The translations under genes were made by a program, and so were the position numbers. DNA of 17,406 bases from NCBI GenBank assembly GCA_016207865.1, contig JACQZD010000063.1, positions 1-17,406 on the forward strand, in the 5' to 3' direction. The notes under the pieces are model-generated. The model worked only from the letters and a program-made list of their open reading frames with translations, had not been told where the DNA came from and searched no databases. Positions within the stretch are counted from its first letter, which is position 1. Every line of letters starts with the position of its first letter. Shown in pieces: positions 6,598 to 14,676 of this stretch. Source of the stretch: Nitrospirota bacterium (GTDB lineage: Bacteria > Nitrospirota > Thermodesulfovibrionia > UBA6902 > DSMQ01).

Positions 6598-7973
6598 AAA
6601 CTGAGGATATGACAAAAGCGGTTAAAGGTAAAGTTTTAGTCGTTGATGATCAAAAAAGCATAAGAGAGATACTGGAGATCTTCCTTAAAAGCGAGGGCTT
6701 CAGCGTATCTGCCGCTGACAACGGCATGACGGCCCTTGACATCATGAAAAACGACATCTTTGACCTTGTGATAACAGACATGAAAATGCCCAAACTCAAC
6801 GGCATTGACCTCCTGAGGAACATAAAGGAAATAGCGCCTAATACCGTAGTCGTGATTATCACCGCATTCGGCACCCCTGAATCCGCAGTAGAGGCCATGA
6901 AGCTCGGGGCCTTTGACTACATCCAAAAGCCCTTTAAGATGGATGACATCAGGCTTGTCATAAAAAATGCTTTTGAAAAAAAGAGATTGCAGACCGACCT
7001 GTCCATTTTAAAAGAGCAGTTAGGAACCGCTTCCTTTGAAAACATGATAGGCCAGAGCCCTGCAATGCTTGAGCTTTTCTCAATGATAACCAAATATGCG
7101 TCAAGCGGAGCCAATGTGCTTATTACCGGTGAAAGCGGCACTGGAAAGGAGCTTATCGCCAAGGCCGTATATAACTTGAGCCCCAGAAAAACCGGCAGAT
7201 TCGTCACGCTTAATTGCGCAGCTATTCCTGAGGGACTTCTTGAGAGCGAGCTTTTCGGCTATATGAAAGGCGCTTTTTCCGGAGCAGTATCCAATAAAGA
7301 GGGGCTGTTTGAGCTTGCGGATGAAGGAACTATCTTTCTTGATGAAATTGCAGAAATGCCAGTAGCACTCCAGGCAAAACTGCTCAGGGTCATTGAGGAC
7401 GGGACCTTCCGCAGGGTAGGCAGCACATCGGACGTAAAAGTTGACGTTAGGATTATTTCAGCGACAAACAAAAATCTCCTTGCCCTCATCAGCGAAGGAC
7501 GTTTCCGCGAAGACCTTTACTTCAGGCTCAATGTGCTGTCGCTGAAAATCCCGCCTCTGAGGGAACGCAGAGAGGATATCCCCCTGCTAGTTGATAATTT
7601 CATTAAAAAATATGCGGGCGGGAAGAAGCAGATTTCACAGGATGCAATTGAAGTTCTTATGAATTACATGTGGAAAGGAAACGTAAGGGAGCTTGAAAAT
7701 ATAATTGAACGGGCGCTGCTGCTTCACGACAGTGAGGTTATTGATTCTCAGCATCTGCCCGAGGAAATAAGGACCGCTTCCCCCGCGGGAGAACATGTTG
7801 CAATACCTTCAGGAGGCATAAACTTTGAGGGTATAATTGAAGACATGGAAAAAGCATATCTCAAGGAGGCGCTTGAGAAGGCTCACGGGATAAAAACAGA
7901 CGCCGCAAAACTCCTCAGCCTCTCCTTCCGCTCATTTAGGCACAGGCTGAAGAAATACGGGATAGACAAATAA
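6594..7973 (+). CDS. pilR: PilR-like sigma-54-dependent response regulator
   Basis: 459 residues in three parts. The receiver domain (about 12-125) has the DD pair and phospho-acceptor D62 in VITDMKMP. The AAA+ domain has Walker A GESGTGKE at 179-186, sigma-54 contact loop GAFSGA at 226-231, Walker B TIFLDEIAEMP and the arginine-finger segment. A Fis-type helix-turn-helix at the C-terminus reads AAKLLSLSFRSFRHRLKKYG, which closely resembles PilR. It would activate sigma-54 promoters when phosphorylated by the upstream kinase. The contact loop has serine where the consensus is threonine. The start is taken as TTG 6594, overlapping the kinase stop. ATG 6609, behind CTGAGG, is an alternative that removes five residues. 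It converges on the next regulator gene with only ten bases between stops. Confidence 0.92.
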   Translation: MKTEDMTKAVKGKVLVVDDQKSIREILEIFLKSEGFSVSAADNGMTALDIMKNDIFDLVITDMKMPKLNGIDLLRNIKEIAPNTVVVIITAFGTPESAVEAMKLGAFDYIQKPFKMDDIRLVIKNAFEKKRLQTDLSILKEQLGTASFENMIGQSPAMLELFSMITKYASSGANVLITGESGTGKELIAKAVYNLSPRKTGRFVTLNCAAIPEGLLESELFGYMKGAFSGAVSNKEGLFELADEGTIFLDEIAEMPVALQAKLLRVIEDGTFRRVGSTSDVKVDVRIISATNKNLLALISEGRFREDLYFRLNVLSLKIPPLRERREDIPLLVDNFIKKYAGGKKQISQDAIEVLMNYMWKGNVRELENIIERALLLHDSEVIDSQHLPEEIRTASPAGEHVAIPSGGINFEGIIEDMEKAYLKEALEKAHGIKTDAAKLLSLSFRSFRHRLKKYGIDK

Positions 7974-7983
7974 GAAAGCGGAT

Positions 7984-9387
7984 TTATACACCATTCCTTA
8001 CCAGTCTTTTGTTCAGCGCCTGACGGGTAATGCCCAAAAGCGACGCCGCAATTCCCTGATTGCCGTTTGCGCGTTTCAGCGCCTCTTCTATCAGGAATGT
8101 CTCGGCTTCTTTCATGGTTGGAAATTGACCGGTGATATTCAGCCCTGACGCTGCATCAGACAATGAAACCACAGGGTCCATTTTGGAATTTATCCCCTTA
8201 TTTTTGATAAATTCCTTAAAACTCTCCAGCGGAAGTATTCCGGACTTATGCTGTGCAACGGCGTCAAAAATCATAGCCTGAAGCTCACGGACATTGCCCG
8301 GGAAATCATAGTTTGCAAGAAGCGTTATAAGCTCGCGCGGATATGCCGGTTTTTTCTTATTCGCAGACCCTGCCGCCTCCGCAATAAACTGCTCAATCAG
8401 CAAGGGGATATCCTCACGCCTCTGCCGCAAAGGCGGAATGTGGACATGATGGGTGCAGAGCCTGAAATACAGGTCCTTTCTGAAATTGCCCTCTGAAATC
8501 AGTTTCTTCAGGTCCTTGTTTGTGCTGACAAGAATCCGGGCATAACTGGTTTCCGGGGTATCCGAGCCGAGAGGGTAATATGTTTTTTCCTCCAGCAGGC
8601 GCAGCAGTTTAACCTGAGCCGTACTGCTTAAGTCGCCAATTTCATCAAGCAGCAAAGTACCCCCTGAGGCCTGGATAATTAAACCCTTTCGGTCCTTGTC
8701 GGCGCCTGTATATGCGCCTTTTTTATGACCGAATAACGTATCTGAAAATACCGGATCGTCAAGCCCTGCCACATTTACCGGAATAAATTCACCGCTAAGC
8801 CCGCTCACATTATGTATTATCCTTGAGATTAACTCTTTTCCAACCCCTGTCTCTCCGGTAATACAAATCGGCTTGTCGGATTTTGCAATTGCCTCAACAT
8901 AATTAAAAATAGCCTTCATGGTTTTATTGACTGTAATAACAGGCGTAAAAAAGTCTTCATGCTCCAGATGCCCGTCAAGAATTTTTTGTGTGAGAGCAGA
9001 GACCTCATCCCGCAGAGTTATAAGTTCCAATGTCTTTTTAACGCATGAAACAAATCTGCTTTTTTCAACCGGTTTGACAAGATAATCTGCTGCGCCTTGC
9101 TTCATGCACTCCACAGCCTTGTCCAGATCATTTACCGCAGTCATGACAATGACTGAAATATGAGGGAATTCCTGTTTGATTTTAGACAGGAGTTCAAGCC
9201 CCAAGATATGCGGCATAATAAGGTCTAATATAATTACCGCCACATCCTGCCTGCCAAGCAAAGGCATAACCTGCCGGCTGTCCTGAACCGTCAGGACCTT
9301 TGCAATACCGGAGCTTCGCAAAATCAAGCTGTAACTGAGCAGTATCTGCTGCTCGTCATCTACCAGAAGAACCTGCTGGGAATTCAT
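7984..9387 (-). CDS. Second sigma-54-dependent NtrC-type response regulator
   Basis: 467 residues. Receiver domain: LLVDDE, with acceptor D55 in VIILDLIMP. AAA+ domain: Walker A GETGVGKE, contact loop GAYTGA at 224-229 (phenylalanine to tyrosine), Walker B TLLLDEIGDLS, RKDLYFRL and PGNVREL. C-terminal Fis helix-turn-helix: AASLLGITRQALNKRL. It should activate sigma-54 promoters; target genes cannot be read from the sequence. ATG 9387 is chosen because the receiver domain starts there and a G-rich stretch lies upstream. The longer TTG frame to 9462 only reads through the C-terminus of a kinase gene in another frame. Its partner kinase is represented only by a C-terminal stub, so it may now be an orphan, phosphorylated by another kinase or not at all. 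Confidence 0.92.
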   Translation of the reverse strand: MNSQQVLLVDDEQQILLSYSLILRSSGIAKVLTVQDSRQVMPLLGRQDVAVIILDLIMPHILGLELLSKIKQEFPHISVIVMTAVNDLDKAVECMKQGAADYLVKPVEKSRFVSCVKKTLELITLRDEVSALTQKILDGHLEHEDFFTPVITVNKTMKAIFNYVEAIAKSDKPICITGETGVGKELISRIIHNVSGLSGEFIPVNVAGLDDPVFSDTLFGHKKGAYTGADKDRKGLIIQASGGTLLLDEIGDLSSTAQVKLLRLLEEKTYYPLGSDTPETSYARILVSTNKDLKKLISEGNFRKDLYFRLCTHHVHIPPLRQRREDIPLLIEQFIAEAAGSANKKKPAYPRELITLLANYDFPGNVRELQAMIFDAVAQHKSGILPLESFKEFIKNKGINSKMDPVVSLSDAASGLNITGQFPTMKEAETFLIEEALKRANGNQGIAASLLGITRQALNKRLVRNGV

Positions 9388-9541
9388 GCCGCCCACCCCC
9401 TGATGTATCGTACACGGGCAGTTTGATATAAGCAGTCGTGCCTCTGCCCGGCTCAGACTCAAACTCCATCAATCCGCTATGCTCTTTGACAATGGGATAA
9501 GAAATAGACAGCCCATAAGGGCATCTCCCTAATAAATTCAC
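9356..9541 (-). pseudogene. C-terminal remnant of a sensor histidine kinase
   Basis: The frame encodes GLSISYPIVKEHSG and then MEFESEPGRGTTAYIKLPV, the G2 box to C-terminal end of a histidine kinase ATPase domain. The expected GTGLG before GLSIS is replaced by GRCPY. Everything earlier (ATP lid, N box, H box, sensor) is absent. The open frame runs upstream to a stop at about 9587 without further kinase similarity. The stop at 9356-9358 overlaps the response-regulator start by 32 bases, the usual coupled arrangement, so this was the partner kinase of the regulator at 7984-9387. It cannot be catalytic. Confidence 0.75.
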
Positions 9542-9645
9542 AGCGAAATTAACACTAAACGATCCAATGATGCCTTTAACTGAATATCATAAAAACCTTA
9601 ATTTTGTCAATAACTTTCATGATGCAATAAGTCCTCAAAAAATGG

Positions 9646-9651
9646 TAATAT
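9646..9651 (+). promoter_or_regulatory. Candidate extended -10 (TGgTAATAT) just ahead of the amidase ATG
   Basis: TAATAT at 9646-9651 with TG one base upstream ends six bases before ATG 9658. No Shine-Dalgarno precedes the ATG and no good -35 is visible. The spacing is that expected for transcription starting at or next to the ATG, meaning a leaderless mRNA. This is a tentative reading. Confidence 0.3.
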
Positions 9652-9657
9652 CTTGCC

Positions 9658-10632
9658 ATGAAACTCATAAATTTAAAACTCATAAGTTTCCTGCTTGTTA
9701 TTTCCTTCATCACTCCCGGCATTCAATCCGCAGAACTTCCCCGGATAAAGTTGAGGGGCAGCAGGCATCCTGAGTTTGTAAGGATTGTCCTGGAGGGGCC
9801 TGAGGTATTGCTGTCAAAAGGCATTGTCAACCAAAGGGGGCAGGATATTGTGGTCAATTTTCAGGATTCCGGATTCTCGCTGGAAGACGTTGAACTTCCA
9901 TTTGCCTATAAAACCGTAAGAAATACCGTGGTGTTTTCTCCAAAAGATTTCAAGCAATTTAAAACCGTATTTCTAAAATCCCCGCCCAGACTGGTTATTG
10001 ACGTCTATCAGGACATAAAGATTGAGGAGAAAAAAGACGGGGCCAAGGATAAAATAATCCCGCTTAAGACCGAAATCATCATCATTGACCCGGGGCATGG
10101 AGGCTATGAGTACGGTTTGACTGCAGGCAATTACAGGGAAAAAGACGTTGTTTTAGACCTTGCCAAAACACTCAGGGCCTTAATCATAAAAGTTGAAGCG
10201 CAGTGCCTTCTTACAAGAAACGGCGACCAGTTTATACCCCTGACGGAACGCGCCGCTTTCTCAAACAATAAAAAAGGCGAAATCTTCCTGAGCCTCCATA
10301 CCGGCAGGCATAAAGATATTGTATTATATACTCCTGTATTATCAGGAAGCCTCCCCATAGATGAAGGCGCTTCCGCAGGGCAGAGACCTTTTATCTCAAA
10401 AACGTCGGCTCTCATGGAGTCCATGCAAAAGGCCGTCAGGGAAAATTTAGGCGCCAATATGGTATCGGTAAAGCCTTTGCCATACAGCATACTCCCGGGG
10501 ATTGAGGCGGCGGCCCTGATAATTGAACTGCCGTCTTTGGGAGATGCCGGTTATGAAACTGAATTTAAAAAAATGCTGGCAGCCACTATTTTAAAAGGCA
10601 TTTATTTTTTTGAAGGGAGTCAGGCAAATTAA
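9658..10632 (+). CDS. N-acetylmuramoyl-L-alanine amidase with AMIN domain (AmiC-type)
   Basis: Exported enzyme that cuts the amide bond between MurNAc and the stem peptide of peptidoglycan. The 324 residues begin with a signal peptide (MKLINLKLISFLLVISFITP, cleavage probably near QSA-E). A small AMIN-like beta domain follows (about 28-120), then an Amidase_3 domain from about 140. Zinc ligands are H147 in IDPGHGG, E161 in YREKD and H214 in FLSLHTG. The catalytic glutamate is E290 in IIELP. The segment SLHTGR departs from the usual SIHANA/S but keeps the histidine. The gene has no clear ribosome site (see the -10 at 9646). It overlaps or abuts the GerMN gene, a pairing seen in related bacteria, suggesting a joint role in envelope remodelling. 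Confidence 0.9.
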   Translation: MKLINLKLISFLLVISFITPGIQSAELPRIKLRGSRHPEFVRIVLEGPEVLLSKGIVNQRGQDIVVNFQDSGFSLEDVELPFAYKTVRNTVVFSPKDFKQFKTVFLKSPPRLVIDVYQDIKIEEKKDGAKDKIIPLKTEIIIIDPGHGGYEYGLTAGNYREKDVVLDLAKTLRALIIKVEAQCLLTRNGDQFIPLTERAAFSNNKKGEIFLSLHTGRHKDIVLYTPVLSGSLPIDEGASAGQRPFISKTSALMESMQKAVRENLGANMVSVKPLPYSILPGIEAAALIIELPSLGDAGYETEFKKMLAATILKGIYFFEGSQAN

Positions 10633-11167
10633 AACCGGAGCTAATTTCTGGACTTATCTGCTTATTGCCTTTGTGGTATTTACGGCAGGGGCCATTGGAA
10701 GCTATTTTTATTTTAAACCGAGGCTTGCGCTTGAACTCCCTTTCATTGCGGACATTACGGCAAAAGAAAAAGCAAAAAAATATCCATGGGGCAAAGAAAA
10801 AACGGTTGAGGAAATTTTTACAGCCGGAGAGGGTAAAGAACTTATTGACGACACCATTATTACAGGCATTGAAAATTCTGTTAAGAAAAACTTAAAGTCT
10901 TATGATGTTAAAATAATCGCTGTGTCAATAGACAAAGACGGTGTCTTTTACATTGATTTAAGCAGTGAGCTTAAAAAATCTTTTAAAGGCGATGCGTCCG
11001 AGGAATACGACATTATTGAAGGTCTGTATAAAAGCCTCAAGGAAAATATGCCTGATATAACCGCCATAAAAATACTGATGGACGGTAAAAACACAGACAG
11101 CCTCGGCGGACATATGGACCTCTCGGCGCCGCTTGCCGGAAAGGTCTTTGAAGATTCATACCGTTAG
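10610..11167 (+). CDS. Membrane-anchored GerMN domain protein
   Basis: About 185 residues with one N-terminal membrane helix (about 14-35, FWTYLLIAFVVFTAGAIGSY). A periplasmic domain follows, with the GerMN-like pattern VFYIDLSSEL and EYDIIEGLYKSLKENMPDITAIKILMDGK. GerMN domains occur in spore germination protein GerM and in envelope proteins of non-sporing bacteria; their biochemical role is not settled. Coordinates use TTG 10610, which overlaps the amidase by 23 bases. However, GAAGGGAG (10612-10619) is placed for an in-frame ATT at 10628 that overlaps the amidase TAA, and this may be the true start. It forms an operon with the amidase. The following gap holds CCACAGAT-type repeats. Confidence 0.8.
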   Translation: MKGVRQIKTGANFWTYLLIAFVVFTAGAIGSYFYFKPRLALELPFIADITAKEKAKKYPWGKEKTVEEIFTAGEGKELIDDTIITGIENSVKKNLKSYDVKIIAVSIDKDGVFYIDLSSELKKSFKGDASEEYDIIEGLYKSLKENMPDITAIKILMDGKNTDSLGGHMDLSAPLAGKVFEDSYR

Positions 11168-11200
11168 AAAAGTTTTATGAAAAGAGGGAAAAATATGAAA

Positions 11201-11302
11201 CCACAGATTTCGCAGATCTCCCAGATGAAAAAAGAAGCTTCTAAAAAAATCTGTGTTAATCTGTGGCTAAATTCAGTTTTATTTTTTTCTGTGCTCTGTG
11301 GT
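11201..11302. repeat. CCACAGAT/ATCTGTGG dispersed repeat, copy 1
   Basis: CCACAGAT at 11201-11208 is mirrored by ATCTGTGG at 11259-11266, with inner CAGAT and ATCTGTG segments. A further CTCTGTGG lies at 11295-11302. It fills the gap between the GerMN gene and rph. The same motif recurs upstream of pdxA. It has no coding capacity. Confidence 0.65.
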
Positions 11303-11342
11303 TATGTTTTGACAATACGGGTACAAATATTAGGAGGGTATT

Positions 11343-11966
11343 ATGCGTCCTGACAAAAGGGCTGACGATGAACTTAGAAGCATTAAAATCACGAGGAATT
11401 TTTTAAACACCGCAGAGGGTTCTGTTTTAGTTGAAGCCGGCAATACAAAAGTCATCTGCACTGCTTCCATAGAAGACAGGGTGCCGCCGTTTCTTAAAGA
11501 GCTTGAAAGGGGATGGGTTACAGCCGAATACTCCATGCTCCCGCGTTCAACACCTACAAGGATGATGAGGGACGCAACCACCGGAAAAGTCTGCGGAAGA
11601 ACCCATGAGATACAAAGACCTATCGGCAGGACCATGCGATCTGTCATCGCCCTCTCGGATGCTGTAACATATGCAATGAAAAACAAGATAATTGGAAAAA
11701 ACCCAATTAAAGATTTTGTTGCGGCTGTAAGCGTCGGTATTGTGGACGGAGAGCCGCTGCTGGACCTGTCATATGCAGAGGACTCAACCGCAGAGGTTGA
11801 CATGAACATAGTAATGACCGGCTCGGGGAAATTTATTGAAGTTCAGGGCACTGCCGAATCCGCGCCTTTTGACAAGGAGCAGTTTCAAAGGCTTCTTGAC
11901 CTGGCAGAATCCGGAATTAAAAAAATTATTGGGATACAGAGAAGCGTTTTGGGGAATACAGGTTAA
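11343..11966 (+). CDS. rph: Ribonuclease PH with an internal deletion
   Basis: RNase PH trims tRNA 3' ends phosphorolytically. MRPDKRADDELR, NTKVICTASIEDRVPPF, GWVTAEYSMLPRST, GRTHEIQRPIGR (with the R86 equivalent), DFVAAVSVGIVDGEPLLDL, YAEDSTAEVDMN and EVQGTAESAPF are all in place. Strong ribosome site AGGAGGG lies five bases before the ATG. At 207 residues it is about 33 short. After RPIGRTMRSVI the sequence jumps to ALSDAVTYAM. Residues equivalent to roughly 103-135 of the Bacillus enzyme are missing, including the GGTRTAS segment whose threonine and arginine bind phosphate. The frame is kept, so a shortened protein may be made, but phosphorolysis is unlikely. It could be real decay or an assembly error. 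Confidence 0.88.
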   Translation: MRPDKRADDELRSIKITRNFLNTAEGSVLVEAGNTKVICTASIEDRVPPFLKELERGWVTAEYSMLPRSTPTRMMRDATTGKVCGRTHEIQRPIGRTMRSVIALSDAVTYAMKNKIIGKNPIKDFVAAVSVGIVDGEPLLDLSYAEDSTAEVDMNIVMTGSGKFIEVQGTAESAPFDKEQFQRLLDLAESGIKKIIGIQRSVLGNTG

Positions 11967-12001
11967 CATTGCTGAGAATCAATAATATCAGGCAAATAAC
12001 C

Positions 12002-12102
12002 GTCATACTCCGGCTTGACCGGAGTATCCAGATGTCGTTCTTGTAACGATGTGGAATTAGAATATTAAACTACTGGATTCCCCGATTAAATCGGAGAATG
12101 AC
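12002..12102. repeat. Double-hairpin intergenic repeat, copy 2 (rph-radC)
   Basis: 101 bases, the longest and most diverged copy. Left hairpin: atactccgg/ccggagtat. Right hairpin: attccccgat/atcggagaat, with one G-T type mismatch. The halves are joined through TATCCAG and CTGGATTCC. It starts 35 bases after the rph stop, and its stems keep pairing although their sequence differs from the other copies. Confidence 0.7.
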
Positions 12103-12122
12103 ATTATGAGGATGTTGTTGAC

Positions 12123-12815
12123 ATGGAATACAAAAGCATAAAAAACTGGCCGGAGGACGAAAGACCGAGGGAGAGGCTCCTTAAGTTCGGAGCAGGGGGA
12201 TTGAGCACCGCACAGCTTCTTGCAATAATATTAAGAACCGGCGGAAAGAACAAAAGCGCGCTTGAGCTGGGACGCGAACTGCTGTCGGAATTCAACGGCC
12301 TGAGGGAAATGTCAGACGCCTCCGCGGCTGAACTCTCAACAGTCAAAGGCATAGGCGGGGCCAAGGCGGCTCAGATTAAGGCCGCGCTTGAGCTGGGGAA
12401 GCGCATGCTTCAAAATTCCGCGGAAAACAGCCGTGACGCGCAGGGCGTCAAGCACAGCAGAGATGTATATGATTATTACAGGCATAAGTTTTTCGGCCAG
12501 AAAAAGGAAATGTTTTTGTGCGCCATGCTTGATATTAAAAACCGGATTTTCAAAGAAGCAACTGTTTCTGTGGGCACCCTGACAAGCTCCCTTGTTCATC
12601 CGAGGGAAGTCTTCAGACATGCCATAAAAGAGGCGGCGGCGTCAGTAATATTCATCCACAATCACCCGAGCGGAGACCCGAGCCCAAGCAGAAACGATAT
12701 TGAAATAACCGGACGGCTTATTGAAACAGGCAAGATTGTGGGCATCAATGTCTTAGACCATGTGATTGTGACTGACGAAAGATATGTCAGCATTATGGAA
12801 GGCGGGTATTTGTAG
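12123..12815 (+). CDS. radC: RadC/JAMM-domain protein
   Basis: 230 residues, normal length. The N-terminal helix-hairpin-helix region (about 10-110) includes LSTVKGIGGAKAAQIKAALE. The C-terminal JAB/MPN domain carries the metal-site motif HNHPSGDPSPSRND: H179, H181 and D192, with S189. Although named for radiation sensitivity, the family's biochemical function is not established; a metal-dependent hydrolase role is inferred from the motif. The ATG has only a distant GAGGA (12107-12111) upstream. It stands between two double-hairpin repeats, after rph and before purH, in the same direction. Confidence 0.93.
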   Translation: MEYKSIKNWPEDERPRERLLKFGAGGLSTAQLLAIILRTGGKNKSALELGRELLSEFNGLREMSDASAAELSTVKGIGGAKAAQIKAALELGKRMLQNSAENSRDAQGVKHSRDVYDYYRHKFFGQKKEMFLCAMLDIKNRIFKEATVSVGTLTSSLVHPREVFRHAIKEAAASVIFIHNHPSGDPSPSRNDIEITGRLIETGKIVGINVLDHVIVTDERYVSIMEGGYL

Positions 12816-12850
12816 GATGAAGGACTTAAGTTCTATGTTATTTTTTGCCT

Positions 12851-12918
12851 GTCATTCCCGTGGAAACGGGAATCCAGATGCTTATTTTTTAATGGATTCC
12901 TGCTTTCGCAGGAATGAC
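12851..12918. repeat. Double-hairpin intergenic repeat, copy 3 (radC-purH)
   Basis: 68 bases. Left hairpin: attcccgt/acgggaat. Right hairpin: attcctgc/gcaggaat. Ends are GTCATTCC and GGAATGAC, starting 35 bases after the radC stop. The rest of the 12816-13050 gap is A+T rich. It contains a twofold acaagtt direct repeat just before the purH ribosome site, and no gene or recognisable riboswitch. Confidence 0.85.
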
Positions 12919-13050
12919 AACTTATTTATGGAATATTACAATTAGGATGCAAATCTTGTTGCTTTCTAAAGATTTTGAGGGCATATATGCCTTTACCTTG
13001 AAAGATACAAGTTACAAGTTGAAATTTAAAACTGACATTCAGGAGGAAAA

Positions 13051-14595
13051 ATGAGCAAGATTCAAAGGGCCTTAATAAGCGTATCGGATAAAAACGGCAT
13101 TGTAGAATTCGCAAAAGAGTTATCCTCAATGGGGGTTGAAATTCTGTCAACCGGAGGCACGGCAAAGGCATTGCGCGAGGCAGGCCTTCAGGTAACAGAG
13201 GTTTCCGACTACACGGGATTTCCGGAGATGCTTGACGGAAGGCTAAAGACCCTGCATCCCAAAATTCACGGAGGGCTTCTTTCAAGGCGGGACCATAAAA
13301 AAGACATGGAGGACATAAACAGACACGGCATCAATCCCATAGACATGGTGGTTGTTAATCTCTATCCTTTTGAGGCGGCGGTGTCAAAACCCAATGCCAC
13401 TTTTGACGAGGCAGTTGAAAACATTGATATCGGCGGTCCCACAATGCTCAGGGCGGCTTCAAAAAATTTCAAAGACGTCGCCGTGGTGGTGGACCCCGCG
13501 GATTACAAAAAGATTATTGAAGAGCTTAAGGGCGGCGGCGTCAGTTATGACACAAAATTCTATCTGGCGCAAAAGGTGTTTTCGCACACCGCCCGGTACG
13601 ACACCATCATCTCCAATCATCTTGCGGCATATTTAAAGTCTGCGGCGGTATTTCCTGAGCATCTCAACCAGACCTTCTCAAAGGTCTCGGATTTGAGATA
13701 CGGTGAAAATCCGCATCAGAAGGCAGCCATTTACAGGGAGCCTCTTTACAAAGGGCTTTCCCTTGTTGACGCCAAGATTCTGCAGGGCAAGGAAATGTCA
13801 TATAACAATTACCTTGATTCGGCATCTGCAATAGACCTGGTGCGGGAATTCAGGGAGCCGGCCGCAGTAATTATCAAGCACAACAATCCATGCGGCGTTG
13901 CAACCGCAGATAAAATTGAAGCTGCATATGTAAAGGCCTATGATATTGACCCGCTCTCTGCCTTCGGGGGCGTAATCGCATTAAACAAAAACGTGAATGC
14001 GGCAACCGCAAGGGAGATACTGAAGCTTTTTGTTGAAATAATAATAGCGCCCGGGTTTGACTCAGACGCCCTGATGCTCTTAAACGAAAAACCGAATATC
14101 AGACTGCTCGTGCTTGATACATCTCAAAACCCCGTGGGCATTGATATGAGGAAAATTCAGGGGGGCTTGCTTGTTCAGGAAAGGGATATGGGCATGGTGG
14201 AGGACGTCAGGGCCTTAAAGGTAGTTACAAAAAGAAAGCCTACTGACGATGAATACGCCGCCCTGTCATTTGCATGGAAGGTCTGCAAACATATGAAGTC
14301 AAATGCAATCATATACACAACAAAAAACAGCGCCGTGGGAATCGGAGTCGGACAGACAAGCAGGGTGGATTCCGCAAAGTTAGGCGCTATGAAGGCTCTC
14401 GGCTCGCTGAAAGGCACGGTCGTGGGCTCAGATGCGTTCTTCCCGAACAGGGATGGGATTGACTATATTGCGTCTGTGGGCGTGACTGCGGTGATTCAGC
14501 CCGGCGGCTCAATCAAAGACAACGACGCCATAGCTGCGGCAGATGAGCACAACATGGCAATGGTGTTTACCGGAATGAGGCATTTTAAACATTAA
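13051..14595 (+). CDS. purH: Bifunctional AICAR transformylase / IMP cyclohydrolase (PurH)
   Basis: Performs the last two steps of IMP synthesis: formylation of AICAR with 10-formyl-THF, then ring closure. The 514 residues are the usual length. The N-terminal MGS-like cyclohydrolase domain (1 to about 190) shows SVSDKNG, LSTGGTAKAL and DGRLKTLHPKIHGG. The C-terminal transformylase domain shows DLRYGENPHQ, the catalytic pair K276-H277 in IIKHNNPCG, SAFGG and SDAFFPNRDGID. CAGGAGG gives a strong ribosome site before the ATG. It is intact and heads the pur group purH-purD-purE, with repeats in the gaps. Confidence 0.97.
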   Translation: MSKIQRALISVSDKNGIVEFAKELSSMGVEILSTGGTAKALREAGLQVTEVSDYTGFPEMLDGRLKTLHPKIHGGLLSRRDHKKDMEDINRHGINPIDMVVVNLYPFEAAVSKPNATFDEAVENIDIGGPTMLRAASKNFKDVAVVVDPADYKKIIEELKGGGVSYDTKFYLAQKVFSHTARYDTIISNHLAAYLKSAAVFPEHLNQTFSKVSDLRYGENPHQKAAIYREPLYKGLSLVDAKILQGKEMSYNNYLDSASAIDLVREFREPAAVIIKHNNPCGVATADKIEAAYVKAYDIDPLSAFGGVIALNKNVNAATAREILKLFVEIIIAPGFDSDALMLLNEKPNIRLLVLDTSQNPVGIDMRKIQGGLLVQERDMGMVEDVRALKVVTKRKPTDDEYAALSFAWKVCKHMKSNAIIYTTKNSAVGIGVGQTSRVDSAKLGAMKALGSLKGTVVGSDAFFPNRDGIDYIASVGVTAVIQPGGSIKDNDAIAAADEHNMAMVFTGMRHFKH

Positions 14596-14676
14596 ACGAC
14601 CGTGATGGGTGACGCATGATGGGTAGTAGAATTATTGATAAATGCAAAAGCGATGTCCTACGATTACAACAATGCT

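Noticed and set aside
7984..9462. Longer TTG start of the second regulator (25 extra residues)
   Set aside because: The extension covers the kinase C-terminal codons in another frame and is not part of a receiver domain.
12816..13050. Purine riboswitch upstream of purH
   Set aside because: I looked for the three-helix junction with conserved TATA/CCTAC-type core bases and saw none. The gap is explained by a double-hairpin repeat plus A+T-rich sequence.
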